Part shown: one piece after another, positions 53,305 to 61,066 of the stretch | Layout: the number at the start of each line of letters is the position of its first letter | How positions within the stretch are numbered: the stretch's first letter is position 1 | Assembly: GCA_964371075.1 (NCBI GenBank) | Contig: CAYJKN010000004.1 | Span: 324,117-388,116 of the forward strand | Source: UTCHB3 sp964371075 | GTDB taxonomy: Bacteria; Bacteroidota; Ignavibacteria; Ignavibacteriales; Ignavibacteriaceae | DNA length: 64,000 bases | Reading direction: 5' to 3' | The notes under the pieces: model-generated | The model's input: the letters and a program-made list of their open reading frames with translations, nothing else | Database searches by the model: none | Told to the model about the DNA's origin: nothing | Made by a program: the position numbers and the translations under genes

Positions 53305-56300
53305 ATGAGTGAAAACGGTTCACCCAAAGACAAACAAGATTTTATAGAACATTTTGGATCGAACAGTTGGTTCGTTGAGTCTTTATTTGAAGAATATAAA
53401 GAGAATCCGGGTACGGTTCCTGAGCAGTGGAAGCGGTATTTCGCCGGTGAAATTTCAGCGAGTGAGGTTGCACAAGTTGAATCTGCGGAAAGAGTTCCTG
53501 TTGCCAAACCAGCGGTCACTCCAGCAAAGAGTTTTCCGATGCCTCAACCCCTCGCCGGTGATACCACCAAGGTAATAGCAGGTGGTGCGGCGAAGATCCT
53601 TCAGAATATGGAAGCATCTCTCACCATTCCAACCGCCACTTCACTCAGAACGATACCGGTGAAGATTCTCGAAGAAAACAGGCTTTTGATAAATTCATAC
53701 CTTTCGAAAATTAGAGGCGGGAAGATATCATTCACACATATAATTGGCTGGGCGATTGTTCAGGCAACCAAACATTACCCCTCCATGAATAATGCCTATT
53801 CTGAAGTGGATGGAAAACCCGTTGTCATTCAGCGAGGATCAATAAATCTTGGTCTTGCAATTGATGTGGAAAGAAAAGATGGAAGCAGGAATCTAATGGT
53901 TCCCAACATCAAAAATGCAGATCAGATGGATTTTAAGAAATTCTACGATACTTATGAGGATCTTGTAAAAAGAAGCAGATTGGGTCAAATTGATCCTTCA
54001 GAATTTATGGGAACAACCCTTTCTCTCACAAATCCCGGAACAATTGGTACAATTTCATCAACACCAAAACTGATGCTTGGACAGGGAACAATCATTGCCA
54101 CAGGAGCAATTCAATATTCGTCAGAGTATGTTGCAATGTCCCCCGAAACTATTTCAAATCTTGGTATCAGCAAAGTAATGACGATTACCAGCACTTATGA
54201 CCATAGAATTATACAGGGTGCAGAATCAGGACTTTTCCTCAAAAAAATTAACGAAATGATTTCAGGCGAAGATGATTTTTATGAGATTATTTTTGAAAGT
54301 TTAAAGATTCCACACAAGCCACATAAATGGCAGAGTGATCTTGTTCCTGCCTTTGGAAACGGAAATACCAATTATGAAGAGATTGCCAAACAGGGCAGGG
54401 TAAGGCAGATGATCAATATGTTCCGCGTGAGGGGACATCTGATCTCAACAACTGATCCATTGGGCAAAAACACAACTTATCATCATGAACTTGACCCGGC
54501 TTTTTACCAATTGACAGTTTGGGATCTTGACAGACAATTCCTCACTCACGATTTTGGAGGATATAAAACTGCGACACTCCGAAAGATTCTTGATAAACTT
54601 CAACGCACCTATTGCGAAAATATTGGCGTTGAATATATGCACATCCAATCGAGTGATGAAAAAGCATGGCTTCAGAATAAAATGGAGCCCGTCGAAAACA
54701 AGCCAAATCACGATGTTGCCACCAAAAAACAGATTTTAAATAAACTCATCGAAGCAGAGGGATTTGAACATTTTATTCATACCAAGTTTGTTGGGCATAA
54801 AAGATTTTCACTTGAAGGACTTGAGTCAACAATTCCGGCTCTCGACCATTTGTTGACTATTGCAGCCGACAACAATGTAAAAGAAATTGTACTTGGAATG
54901 GCGCATCGGGGCAGATTAAATGTACTCACCAACATTGTTGGAAAAGCATATGATTCAATTCTTTCTGAATTTGAGGATATAATTGATCCAAATTCTTATG
55001 CCGGTTCAGGCGATGTAAAATATCATCTTGGTGCATATAACAAAGTAAAAACCCGTTTCAGAAAAGAAATTGGGGTGTCTATCGCTTCAAATCCGAGTCA
55101 CCTTGAATGGGTAAACCCTGTGGTGGAGGGGATTGTGAGAGCTAAACAGACAAGGACAAAAGACCTAGAGCGAAACCACATAATTCCTGTTCTTCTTCAT
55201 GGCGATTCTGCTTTTGCAGGTCAGGGAGTGGTAGGGGAGACCATCAATCTTTCGCAGCTCGCCGGCTACAAAACCGGTGGAACCATTCACATAATCACAA
55301 ATAATCAGATTGGTTTTACAACAACTCCCGAAGAAGCCCGTTCATCTGTTTATGCAACCGATGTGGCTAAAATTGTTCAAGCACCCATCTTCCATGTGAA
55401 TGGTGATGATCCTGAGGCTGTTCTACACGCTATAAGGATTTCATTTGAGTATCGTCAGAAGTTTGACAAAGATGTGGTGGTAGATATTGTTGGGTATAGA
55501 AGACACGGTCATAACGAAGGAGACGATCCCGGTTATACTCAACCAATCCTTTACGCAAAAATCAAACAACATCCATCTGTTACAAAGCTTTATGGGAAAA
55601 AACTTGTTAGCGAAGGAGTAATCACTCAGGTAGAACTTGAACAGATGGAGGCTGCATATAATCAAAAACTTGAGAATGCACTTCAAATAGTTGCAAGAAA
55701 AAAGATTGAATTTAAAATTGATATTCCTCTTGCAGTGAACACCGAAAAAATTCAGGTTACAAAAAAGAGTCATTCTACCGCACTTTCTGAAAGTGAATTT
55801 AAAGAACTTTTAATTAAAGGTTCATCACTTCCGGAAGGATTTAATCTGCATCCAAAACTGGTCAAGTTTCTTGAAAAAAGGAAAGAACTTGCTGAGTCAA
55901 ATGACGGCCTTGCAGATTGGGCAACCGCCGAATTCCTTGCATTTGCTTCGTTGGTGAAAGAAGGGAGTCCGGTAAGACTAAGCGGTCAGGATTGTGTTCG
56001 TGGAACATTCACCCAACGCCACATGGCATTTACTGATGTGGTTTCAGGACAGGAATATTTCCCAATTAACCATATGTACCCAAATCAGGCCAGAGCCGAA
56101 ATTCTTGACAGTTTGCTCTCAGAAGCTGCAGTTATGGGCTTTGAATATGGTTACAGCACCGCTGATCCACTTTGTCTCGTTATTTGGGAAGCGCAGTTTG
56201 GCGATTTTGTTAACGGAGCTCAAATTATCATCGATAATTTTATCGTTGTTTCAAAAGAGAAATGGGATACACCTAATAATCTGGTGCTGCTTCTGCCTCA

Positions 56301-56943
56301 CGGTTTTGAAGGACAGGGACCGGAACATTCGAGTGCCCGTCTTGAAAGATTTCTGATTCTCTGTGCACAGGATAACATGGAAGTATGTCACCTTTCCGAT
56401 CCGGCGAACTATTTTCACCTTCTGCGTCGTCAGATGAAAAAGGATATTTTAAGACCATTGGTAGTTATGTCACCCAAAAGCCTGTTGAGACTACCCGAGG
56501 CAAGATCTCCAAGAGAAGACTTCCTTACAGGAACATTTAAGGAGTTTCTTGACGACACTTCCGGTATAGAAAAAGGCAAGGTTAAGAAAGTGCTTCTCAC
56601 CAGTGGCAAAATCTATTACGAGTTGGACAAATACAGAAAAACCTCCGGTGCAACTGATGTTGCAATCATCAGGATTGAGCAGCTTTATCCCTTTGAGGGG
56701 GAGATGTTGAGTGAGATTTTATCTGCTTACACAGCGATGGATGAACTTTTATGGGTTCAAGAAGAACCACGAAATATGGGAGCCTGGAACTTCCTCAGAC
56801 CACGTTTGTATGACATAATGAAGTCAGATATGAAAATTCAATATGTCGGAAGGCCTGAAAGTGCAAGTCCTGCGGTTGGATCAGGTAAACTCGCTGCAAG
56901 GCAACAGGAAGCGATAATCAGAACAGCTTTTACGATGTTGTAG
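53305..56943 (+). CDS. kgd: Multifunctional 2-oxoglutarate dehydrogenase/decarboxylase (E2-E1 fusion, Kgd type)
   Basis: A 1212-residue TCA-cycle enzyme. An E1-type N-terminal segment (residues about 8-50, NSWFVESLFEEY) is followed after a short Pro/Ala linker by an E2 acyltransferase catalytic domain (about 100-335, with STYDHRIIQG, H300), then the thiamine-diphosphate E1 region with GMAHRGRLNVL (around 532), a TPP-binding part with THIITNNQIGFTT-like sequence, and C-terminal transketolase pyrimidine and C domains. This is the order of mycobacterial Kgd. No lipoyl domain is present, so lipoyl groups must come from another E2. The gene is alone and divergent from pdxH. Confidence 0.9.
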   Translation: MSENGSPKDKQDFIEHFGSNSWFVESLFEEYKENPGTVPEQWKRYFAGEISASEVAQVESAERVPVAKPAVTPAKSFPMPQPLAGDTTKVIAGGAAKILQNMEASLTIPTATSLRTIPVKILEENRLLINSYLSKIRGGKISFTHIIGWAIVQATKHYPSMNNAYSEVDGKPVVIQRGSINLGLAIDVERKDGSRNLMVPNIKNADQMDFKKFYDTYEDLVKRSRLGQIDPSEFMGTTLSLTNPGTIGTISSTPKLMLGQGTIIATGAIQYSSEYVAMSPETISNLGISKVMTITSTYDHRIIQGAESGLFLKKINEMISGEDDFYEIIFESLKIPHKPHKWQSDLVPAFGNGNTNYEEIAKQGRVRQMINMFRVRGHLISTTDPLGKNTTYHHELDPAFYQLTVWDLDRQFLTHDFGGYKTATLRKILDKLQRTYCENIGVEYMHIQSSDEKAWLQNKMEPVENKPNHDVATKKQILNKLIEAEGFEHFIHTKFVGHKRFSLEGLESTIPALDHLLTIAADNNVKEIVLGMAHRGRLNVLTNIVGKAYDSILSEFEDIIDPNSYAGSGDVKYHLGAYNKVKTRFRKEIGVSIASNPSHLEWVNPVVEGIVRAKQTRTKDLERNHIIPVLLHGDSAFAGQGVVGETINLSQLAGYKTGGTIHIITNNQIGFTTTPEEARSSVYATDVAKIVQAPIFHVNGDDPEAVLHAIRISFEYRQKFDKDVVVDIVGYRRHGHNEGDDPGYTQPILYAKIKQHPSVTKLYGKKLVSEGVITQVELEQMEAAYNQKLENALQIVARKKIEFKIDIPLAVNTEKIQVTKKSHSTALSESEFKELLIKGSSLPEGFNLHPKLVKFLEKRKELAESNDGLADWATAEFLAFASLVKEGSPVRLSGQDCVRGTFTQRHMAFTDVVSGQEYFPINHMYPNQARAEILDSLLSEAAVMGFEYGYSTADPLCLVIWEAQFGDFVNGAQIIIDNFIVVSKEKWDTPNNLVLLLPHGFEGQGPEHSSARLERFLILCAQDNMEVCHLSDPANYFHLLRRQMKKDILRPLVVMSPKSLLRLPEARSPREDFLTGTFKEFLDDTSGIEKGKVKKVLLTSGKIYYELDKYRKTSGATDVAIIRIEQLYPFEGEMLSEILSAYTAMDELLWVQEEPRNMGAWNFLRPRLYDIMKSDMKIQYVGRPESASPAVGSGKLAARQQEAIIRTAFTML

Positions 56944-57035
56944 TCTCTTGGGAGAATTTAATTTAATAATATTAAATAGAACCCTTTTTAATTTATATTT
57001 TGACAGGAACCAACCTGTCCCTCGAATTTCCGGCT

Positions 57036-57073
57036 GCCCTTTCACCACATTTAGTGGGGGGGAAAGGGCTTTT
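57036..57073 (+). terminator. Candidate terminator after kgd
   Basis: GCCCTTTC (57036-57043) pairs with GAAAGGGC (57062-57069), with inner CCAC/GTGG continuing the stem, and TTTT follows. A smaller hairpin with GACAGG/CCTGTC lies upstream at 57002-57019. Confidence 0.6.
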
Positions 57074-57143
57074 GGAAAAGATATTTACAGCGGACTAACT
57101 GTTGTAAAATTAACCAATCATATCATATAATTATGGAGACTCC

Positions 57144-57689
57144 ATGTCGAAATATTTTTCACTCGTTGCAATACTCGCCGTAACTTTATTACTCGGTGGG
57201 TGCAAAAAAGCAGACAAGCCTGCTGAAACACCAAAAGCTGATTCTGTCACTACCAAAACAGAGGCAGTTATTAGCGGTGAAACTTTCACAAATGAAGCAG
57301 CCAAAGTCAGCGTTGCTCTTCCTGAAGGTTGGTATTATGAAGCTGATGAAACCAGCATGATTGCTCATTCTGCTGACAGTTTACTCGCTGTAAATTTTGT
57401 CATTCTCAAAGCCGAAGAACTTGACGCTGCCATGGCAGAAGTTGATAAATCGCTTGCAGCCGATGTTAAAAATCTTAAAATGGGTGAACCCAAAGATGAA
57501 GAAATCAACGGTATGAAAGGCAGATATATCGAAGGTACTGCTGATGGTCTCGAAGTGTATATGGGACTTATCGATACACCTGTTGCAAACACCACTTTGT
57601 TCATTAACGCATTTGCAGCCCCTGAAGCATTGAAGAAATATGAAAAAGAACTTGACTATATCTTCAAAAATATCAAACCTGTAAAGTAA
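57144..57689 (+). CDS. Small lipoprotein with PsbP/DUF1795-like domain
   Basis: A 181-residue lipoprotein (signal ILAVTLLLGGC, then a Lys/Ala/Thr-rich linker to residue 45). The rest resembles the PsbP-like/DUF1795 fold: NEAAKVSVALPEGWYYEAD followed by alternating strands and helices, ending LDYIFKNIKP. Its position in the envelope is certain from the signal; its function is unknown. The gene is monocistronic, with an AT-rich upstream region and a strong terminator. Confidence 0.7.
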   Translation: MSKYFSLVAILAVTLLLGGCKKADKPAETPKADSVTTKTEAVISGETFTNEAAKVSVALPEGWYYEADETSMIAHSADSLLAVNFVILKAEELDAAMAEVDKSLAADVKNLKMGEPKDEEINGMKGRYIEGTADGLEVYMGLIDTPVANTTLFINAFAAPEALKKYEKELDYIFKNIKPVK

Positions 57690-57711
57690 TTTTCAGTAAA
57701 ATCTGATTTTG

Positions 57712-57749
57712 AACCGGATTGTCTTAATTGGCGATCCGGTTTTTTTTTT
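57712..57749 (+). terminator. Intrinsic terminator after the small lipoprotein gene
   Basis: AACCGGAT (57712-57719) and ATCCGGTT (57734-57741) form an 8-bp stem, followed by a run of ten T. In the remaining spacer to 58010, AATCAGAA/TTCTGATT arms occur at 57782-57789 and 57807-57814, and a conserved box at 57849-57874; no gene is seen. Confidence 0.9.
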
Positions 57750-57848
57750 GTGCGTGTGGGGGGGTGTTAGACATTCGAATTAATCAGAACACTTCAATCT
57801 AATTTATTCTGATTGAGCTCAACCAGTTTCCACTGTTTGCTTTTTATG

Positions 57849-57874
57849 AAAATATTGCTTATTATTTAGGTAAG
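57849..57874 (+). promoter_or_regulatory. Conserved upstream box, copy 1
   Basis: A 26-bp sequence (start AAAATATTGCTTATTATTTA, end GGTAAG) is identical at 60906-60931, the same distance upstream of the paralogous gene (offset 3057 nt for both box and start codon). Surrounding spacer has diverged, so the box may be a promoter or regulator site. Confidence 0.5.
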
Positions 57875-58009
57875 ACTTTACACCATTTTTAAGTCAATGT
57901 TAAAGATGTCAACTCTTTAATAAAGTTAATATTTAAAATCAAAATCGATATTCTTGGTTGAAAAAATATTCACGAAATAATGTGGAAGATTAGATGTTAG
58001 AGAATTTCC

Positions 58010-60136
58010 ATGAAAAACCTGATTAAACTTTTTATTTTCATCTTAGTATTTGAAGTTAGTATCTTCTCCCAGATGAAGTGGGAGGAAGTAAACTCACCCT
58101 TTTGGGGAACTGTAAACCGGGTGGTTAATGTAGATGACACCATCATGCTTGCAGGGATGAAATCAGGTAAAATCTATCTTTCACTAAATTCCGGTGCAAA
58201 CTGGAACCAGATACTTAATGGTGAAGATACCGACTCTCTACCTGATATTGAAGATATGATTTACATGAAAGATCGAATTATCATTGCATCAGTAAATAAA
58301 CAGGGTTTACTTAGAACAAATGATCATGGGGTACACTGGGAAACAATTTTTCCATTTACCGGGCAACTGTTAAAGATTGATTCAAATGTGGTACTTTTTG
58401 TGGCCAACACTTCTTCATCCGGGCTTTATATCTCAAACGATAAAGGTGCCACCTGGAATGAAATTCACTCACCAGGAGGTTATCCGGCTAAACTGGCGCT
58501 TGGGAGCGACAAATCAACAATATTCGGCATCTTTGGTACATCGTTTTATTCTTCTGTTGATACTGCAAAAACATGGATACTTAAGGGGGAGGCAGTTCCT
58601 TTGGGGATCAAATCCTTTGTTCAAGCTCCAAATGGTTTTCTATTCGCAATAAATAATAAATCTGCTTTTAAGAGTATTAATGGAGGAAGCACCTGGACTT
58701 TAGACCAGCCTGTCGTTCCAAAACCAAAACTGGAATATATCTCAATGATAGGTGATAGTACAATTGGGGTGGCAAATTTGAATGGTTTAAGTTCCAAACA
58801 TATGCATGGCAATCATTGGAGTCCAGTAGCCAATTCCGGAAAAATATCTCCTTATCATTTTTCTTTTTCACCTGACAACTCTGTTCTTTTATTGGCTGAT
58901 AAGTATGGGGTTGTAAAATATCAAAATTCCACTTTTACAAACATCAGCACGGGAATAACCAGAAATTTTATTATTAATGCAGTAGTTACCGGCGACACGA
59001 TTTTATGCTTCACAGAAACAGGACTTTACATCTCTATTGACAACGGCGAAAAGTGGCATTTAATTCCTGATGCCCCGACCATATCATTTTACTGGTCAGT
59101 ATTAGACCCTCCTTATGTTTTCATTGCTAATTCTAACACGGTTTATAGGTCGAGTAATATGGGTGTGACCTGGTCAGTTATTCTGAGTGGAAAGAGAATT
59201 ACTGAATTTAGCTCCGGGTTTAATCACAGAATATTCCTTGCCATTTTTTGGGATAATGGAGGTGGTCCTCCAATGTATTCAGGGTTGCAATATTCAGATG
59301 ATTTTGGGTCAACCTGGAATAATTCAACTATTGGTACCCTTTATCCAAATATCATGTCGGTGAAAAAAAGCGTTGACGGTAAAATTTATGCCGCATTTGG
59401 TACTTATCTGTACCCAAATCTGGCAAGAGAGAATAAAATATCGATCTCTTCAAACAATGGTGCCATTTTTGATGCCGGAGTTAAAACTGCAGATGATATC
59501 ATCGAGGCTCTTTACTCAACGGGAAAAAATGGTTATTTTCTCTCTGACGGAGATAAACTGTTTTACCAGCGTGTAAATGATACCATTTATAGCACGGTTT
59601 CGACTAATATCTATTTCAGAGATATCAAAGAAGGGAGGGATCAAATAATTTACTATAGCAAGGCGGGGAATGAGGATAACTCTACACGCGTGTCTTATAT
59701 TCCACGAACAAGTTTCATCTCATATTCTATAGATTCATATTTTGAGGGAGGACTTAAGAGTAAATTCTTTGAGGACGGACTCGGTAATCTTTATATTTGT
59801 TCCAAATCCACCATATACAGAGCAATTTATGACCCAACCGATGTTAAAGAGGTTACCCAAACGGAAGAAGTGAAAAAGCAGCAACCCATCATGTTCTTTC
59901 CGAATCCTTTTAGTATTCAAGGAAATCTTGATATTCACTCCACGGAAATTCAAAATGCCAAAATTGAGATGTACAACATTCTCGGGCAGAAAGTTCTTAC
60001 AGTTTTTGAAGGAGAACTGGAAATTGGTACCAATTCGTTTGATATTGATGGCAATAAATTGACATCAGGGATCTACATAATTAGAGTTCAGACTCCTAAG
60101 GAGATAAATACTTTGAAAGTCATTTTAAGGAGATAA
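58010..60136 (+). CDS. Secreted BNR-type propeller protein with T9SS sorting domain (copy 1)
   Basis: A 708-residue exported protein with signal MKNLIKLFIFILVFEVSIFSQ. The body consists of BNR/sortilin-like blades with repeated S-x-D/N-x-G-x-T/N-W motifs (LSLNSGANWNQI, RTNDHGVHWETI, ISNDKGATWNEI, KSINGGSTWTLD, SIDNGEKWHLI, SSNMGVTWSVI, YSDDFGSTWNNS). The end is a T9SS type A sorting domain (FFPNPFSIQGN to KVILRR). No catalytic signature of a sialidase (RIP plus Asp boxes only) can be confirmed. A paralogue lies 3057 nt downstream. Confidence 0.75.
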   Translation: MKNLIKLFIFILVFEVSIFSQMKWEEVNSPFWGTVNRVVNVDDTIMLAGMKSGKIYLSLNSGANWNQILNGEDTDSLPDIEDMIYMKDRIIIASVNKQGLLRTNDHGVHWETIFPFTGQLLKIDSNVVLFVANTSSSGLYISNDKGATWNEIHSPGGYPAKLALGSDKSTIFGIFGTSFYSSVDTAKTWILKGEAVPLGIKSFVQAPNGFLFAINNKSAFKSINGGSTWTLDQPVVPKPKLEYISMIGDSTIGVANLNGLSSKHMHGNHWSPVANSGKISPYHFSFSPDNSVLLLADKYGVVKYQNSTFTNISTGITRNFIINAVVTGDTILCFTETGLYISIDNGEKWHLIPDAPTISFYWSVLDPPYVFIANSNTVYRSSNMGVTWSVILSGKRITEFSSGFNHRIFLAIFWDNGGGPPMYSGLQYSDDFGSTWNNSTIGTLYPNIMSVKKSVDGKIYAAFGTYLYPNLARENKISISSNNGAIFDAGVKTADDIIEALYSTGKNGYFLSDGDKLFYQRVNDTIYSTVSTNIYFRDIKEGRDQIIYYSKAGNEDNSTRVSYIPRTSFISYSIDSYFEGGLKSKFFEDGLGNLYICSKSTIYRAIYDPTDVKEVTQTEEVKKQQPIMFFPNPFSIQGNLDIHSTEIQNAKIEMYNILGQKVLTVFEGELEIGTNSFDIDGNKLTSGIYIIRVQTPKEINTLKVILRR

Positions 60137-60140
60137 AACC

Positions 60141-60401
60141 TTGATAATTTTTAATGATATTGCAGCTATTTTTTGGAGTATCAGAAAAATATAATGATAT
60201 TGATTTGCTAATTATTGTCTCCAATGATATTCAAAGAGGCAGACTGCCCAGCACCTTTATCTAATAGTCAGGAGTGGGGCAGTCCCAATCGATTTTGTTG
60301 TTGCTACGGAGACCGATATTGATATCTATAGATCTGTTAAGGGCTATATCTATTTTACAGCATTGAAAGAAGGGATTACACTTTATGAACGACAAAAATG
60401 A
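60141..60401 (+). pseudogene. MNT-like nucleotidyltransferase remnant, frameshifted (copy 1)
   Basis: The sequence is a close copy of 63201-63461 but carries one extra base in a T run near 60168-60173 and a TAA/TAG pair near 60262, so no intact frame remains. Conserved residues NDIDLLIIV-like and the C-terminal YIYFTALKEGITLYERQK end are still visible in different frames. It follows the propeller gene by 4 nt, as copy 2 does. Confidence 0.75.
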
Positions 60402-60471
60402 GTTTGTGAAACGCCTAGTATCAGATGAAAATCCCTCTCGAAACAATGAAAAAGGAGTTAAAAAAAATTAA
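60385..60471 (+). pseudogene. HEPN-like gene start, truncated (copy 1)
   Basis: ATG 60385 opens a frame of 28 codons (MNDKNEFVKRLVSDEN...) ending at 60471. It overlaps the nucleotidyltransferase remnant, in the position where MNT partners encode HEPN toxins, which often begin with a similar E-x-x-x-K-W/R segment. Everything after these codons is lost. Confidence 0.4.
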
Positions 60472-60509
60472 ACGCCTTGTTTAGTGTCGAAAATGAAGAG
60501 TTATAAATT

Positions 60510-60538
60510 AAACACGACCCAAAAAGTCGTGTTTTTTT
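60510..60538 (+). terminator. Intrinsic terminator after copy 1 cluster
   Basis: AAACACGAC (60510-60518) pairs with GTCGTGTTT (60526-60534), followed by TTTT. The 60472-60900 spacer contains no intact gene. Confidence 0.85.
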
Positions 60539-60579
60539 ATGTGAAATCGATGTTTTTTGAGGATAAATGATAGTATTTT

Positions 60580-60632
60580 TTGGCAACGAATTTGGCAATG
60601 AAATGTAATATTTTCCAGGTAAATTCAGGTAA
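60580..60632. repeat. Two pairs of short tandem repeats, possible recombinase arm sites
   Basis: TTGGCAACGAAT (60580-60591) is followed directly by TTGGCAATGAAA (60592-60603). CAGGTAA recurs at 60616-60622 and 60626-60632 with a 10-nt period. Both lie 45-97 nt before the tRNA-Val-derived 60-bp repeat, where arm-type binding sites of tyrosine recombinases would be expected. Confidence 0.5.
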
Positions 60633-60676
60633 TTTTAGCCTTTTTTAGCGAAATATGTCATCTTATCAATATTCTT

Positions 60677-60736
60677 TAAAACGACAAAAGCCCCAAAACA
60701 AACTGTTTTGAGGCTTTTTTGTGGGCGTTCAGGGAT
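60677..60736. repeat. 60-bp direct repeat, left copy (terminator plus tRNA-Val 3' end)
   Basis: Identical to 63847-63906 over 60 bp, offset 3170. It contains the hairpin AAAGCCcCAAAAC/GTTTTGaGGCTTT with flanking T run and the last 15 bases of tRNA-Val (acceptor 3' strand and part of the T arm). Such duplication of a tRNA 3' end is characteristic of integration at a tRNA. Confidence 0.85.
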
Positions 60737-60819
60737 ACGACCAGAGGGGTGCCTTTGGCAGAACCCCGGACCACTCCAATATGTCGGAGTGCTCTGAGTT
60801 GACTGATTTGATAACTCCT
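60722..60819 (-). pseudogene. Decayed tRNA-Val-like relic
   Basis: Read on the minus strand it keeps the tRNA-Val order: a D-arm-like stretch resembling the true one with mainly C/T changes, TCAGAGC, an altered anticodon stem ACTCC...GGAGT, GGTCCGGGGTT, then a 25-nt insertion in the T-loop, ATCCCTG and the intact acceptor 3' strand. The insertion and anticodon arm contain small palindromes (GGGGTGCC/GGCAGAACCCC), so a REP-like element may have entered a tRNA copy. It cannot be functional. Confidence 0.5.
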
Positions 60820-60827
60820 AAACTATT

Positions 60828-60853
60828 TAAAACGACAAAAGCCCCAAAACAAA
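60828..60853. repeat. Third, partial copy of the tRNA-associated repeat
   Basis: 26 nt (TAAAACGACAAAAGCCCCAA, then AACAAA) match the first part of the 60-bp repeat. The copy stops before the second arm of the hairpin and leads into the upstream region of propeller copy 2. Confidence 0.7.
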
Positions 60854-60905
60854 AATGATTTACTCTCATGCATCAATCCCACTTTCCACAAGTTTGCTTT
60901 TTGTT

Positions 60906-60931
60906 AAAATATTGCTTATTATTTAGGTAAG
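60906..60931 (+). promoter_or_regulatory. Conserved upstream box, copy 2
   Basis: Identical 26-bp box to 57849-57874, at the same distance from the start codon of the second propeller gene. It is the longest identical stretch of the otherwise diverged leader. Confidence 0.5.
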
Positions 60932-61066
60932 GCTTTGCACTATTATTGGGCACAATGATGAAGTAATAAACTTTTTGACAAAGTCGAGGCACGGAGGCAA
61001 AATCAAGTTTCTTTTAAAAAAAATATTCAAGAAATATTGTGGTAAGTTACATTTTAGAGAATTTCA

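Noticed and set aside
56948..57130. 60-codon ORF after kgd
   Set aside because: It runs through two hairpins, has no ribosome site and a composition typical of an untranslated spacer.
57782..57814. AATCAGAA/TTCTGATT inverted repeat as a terminator or operator
   Set aside because: The 17-nt loop and lack of a T run argue against termination, and the pair is absent from the paralogous leader, so no function is claimed.
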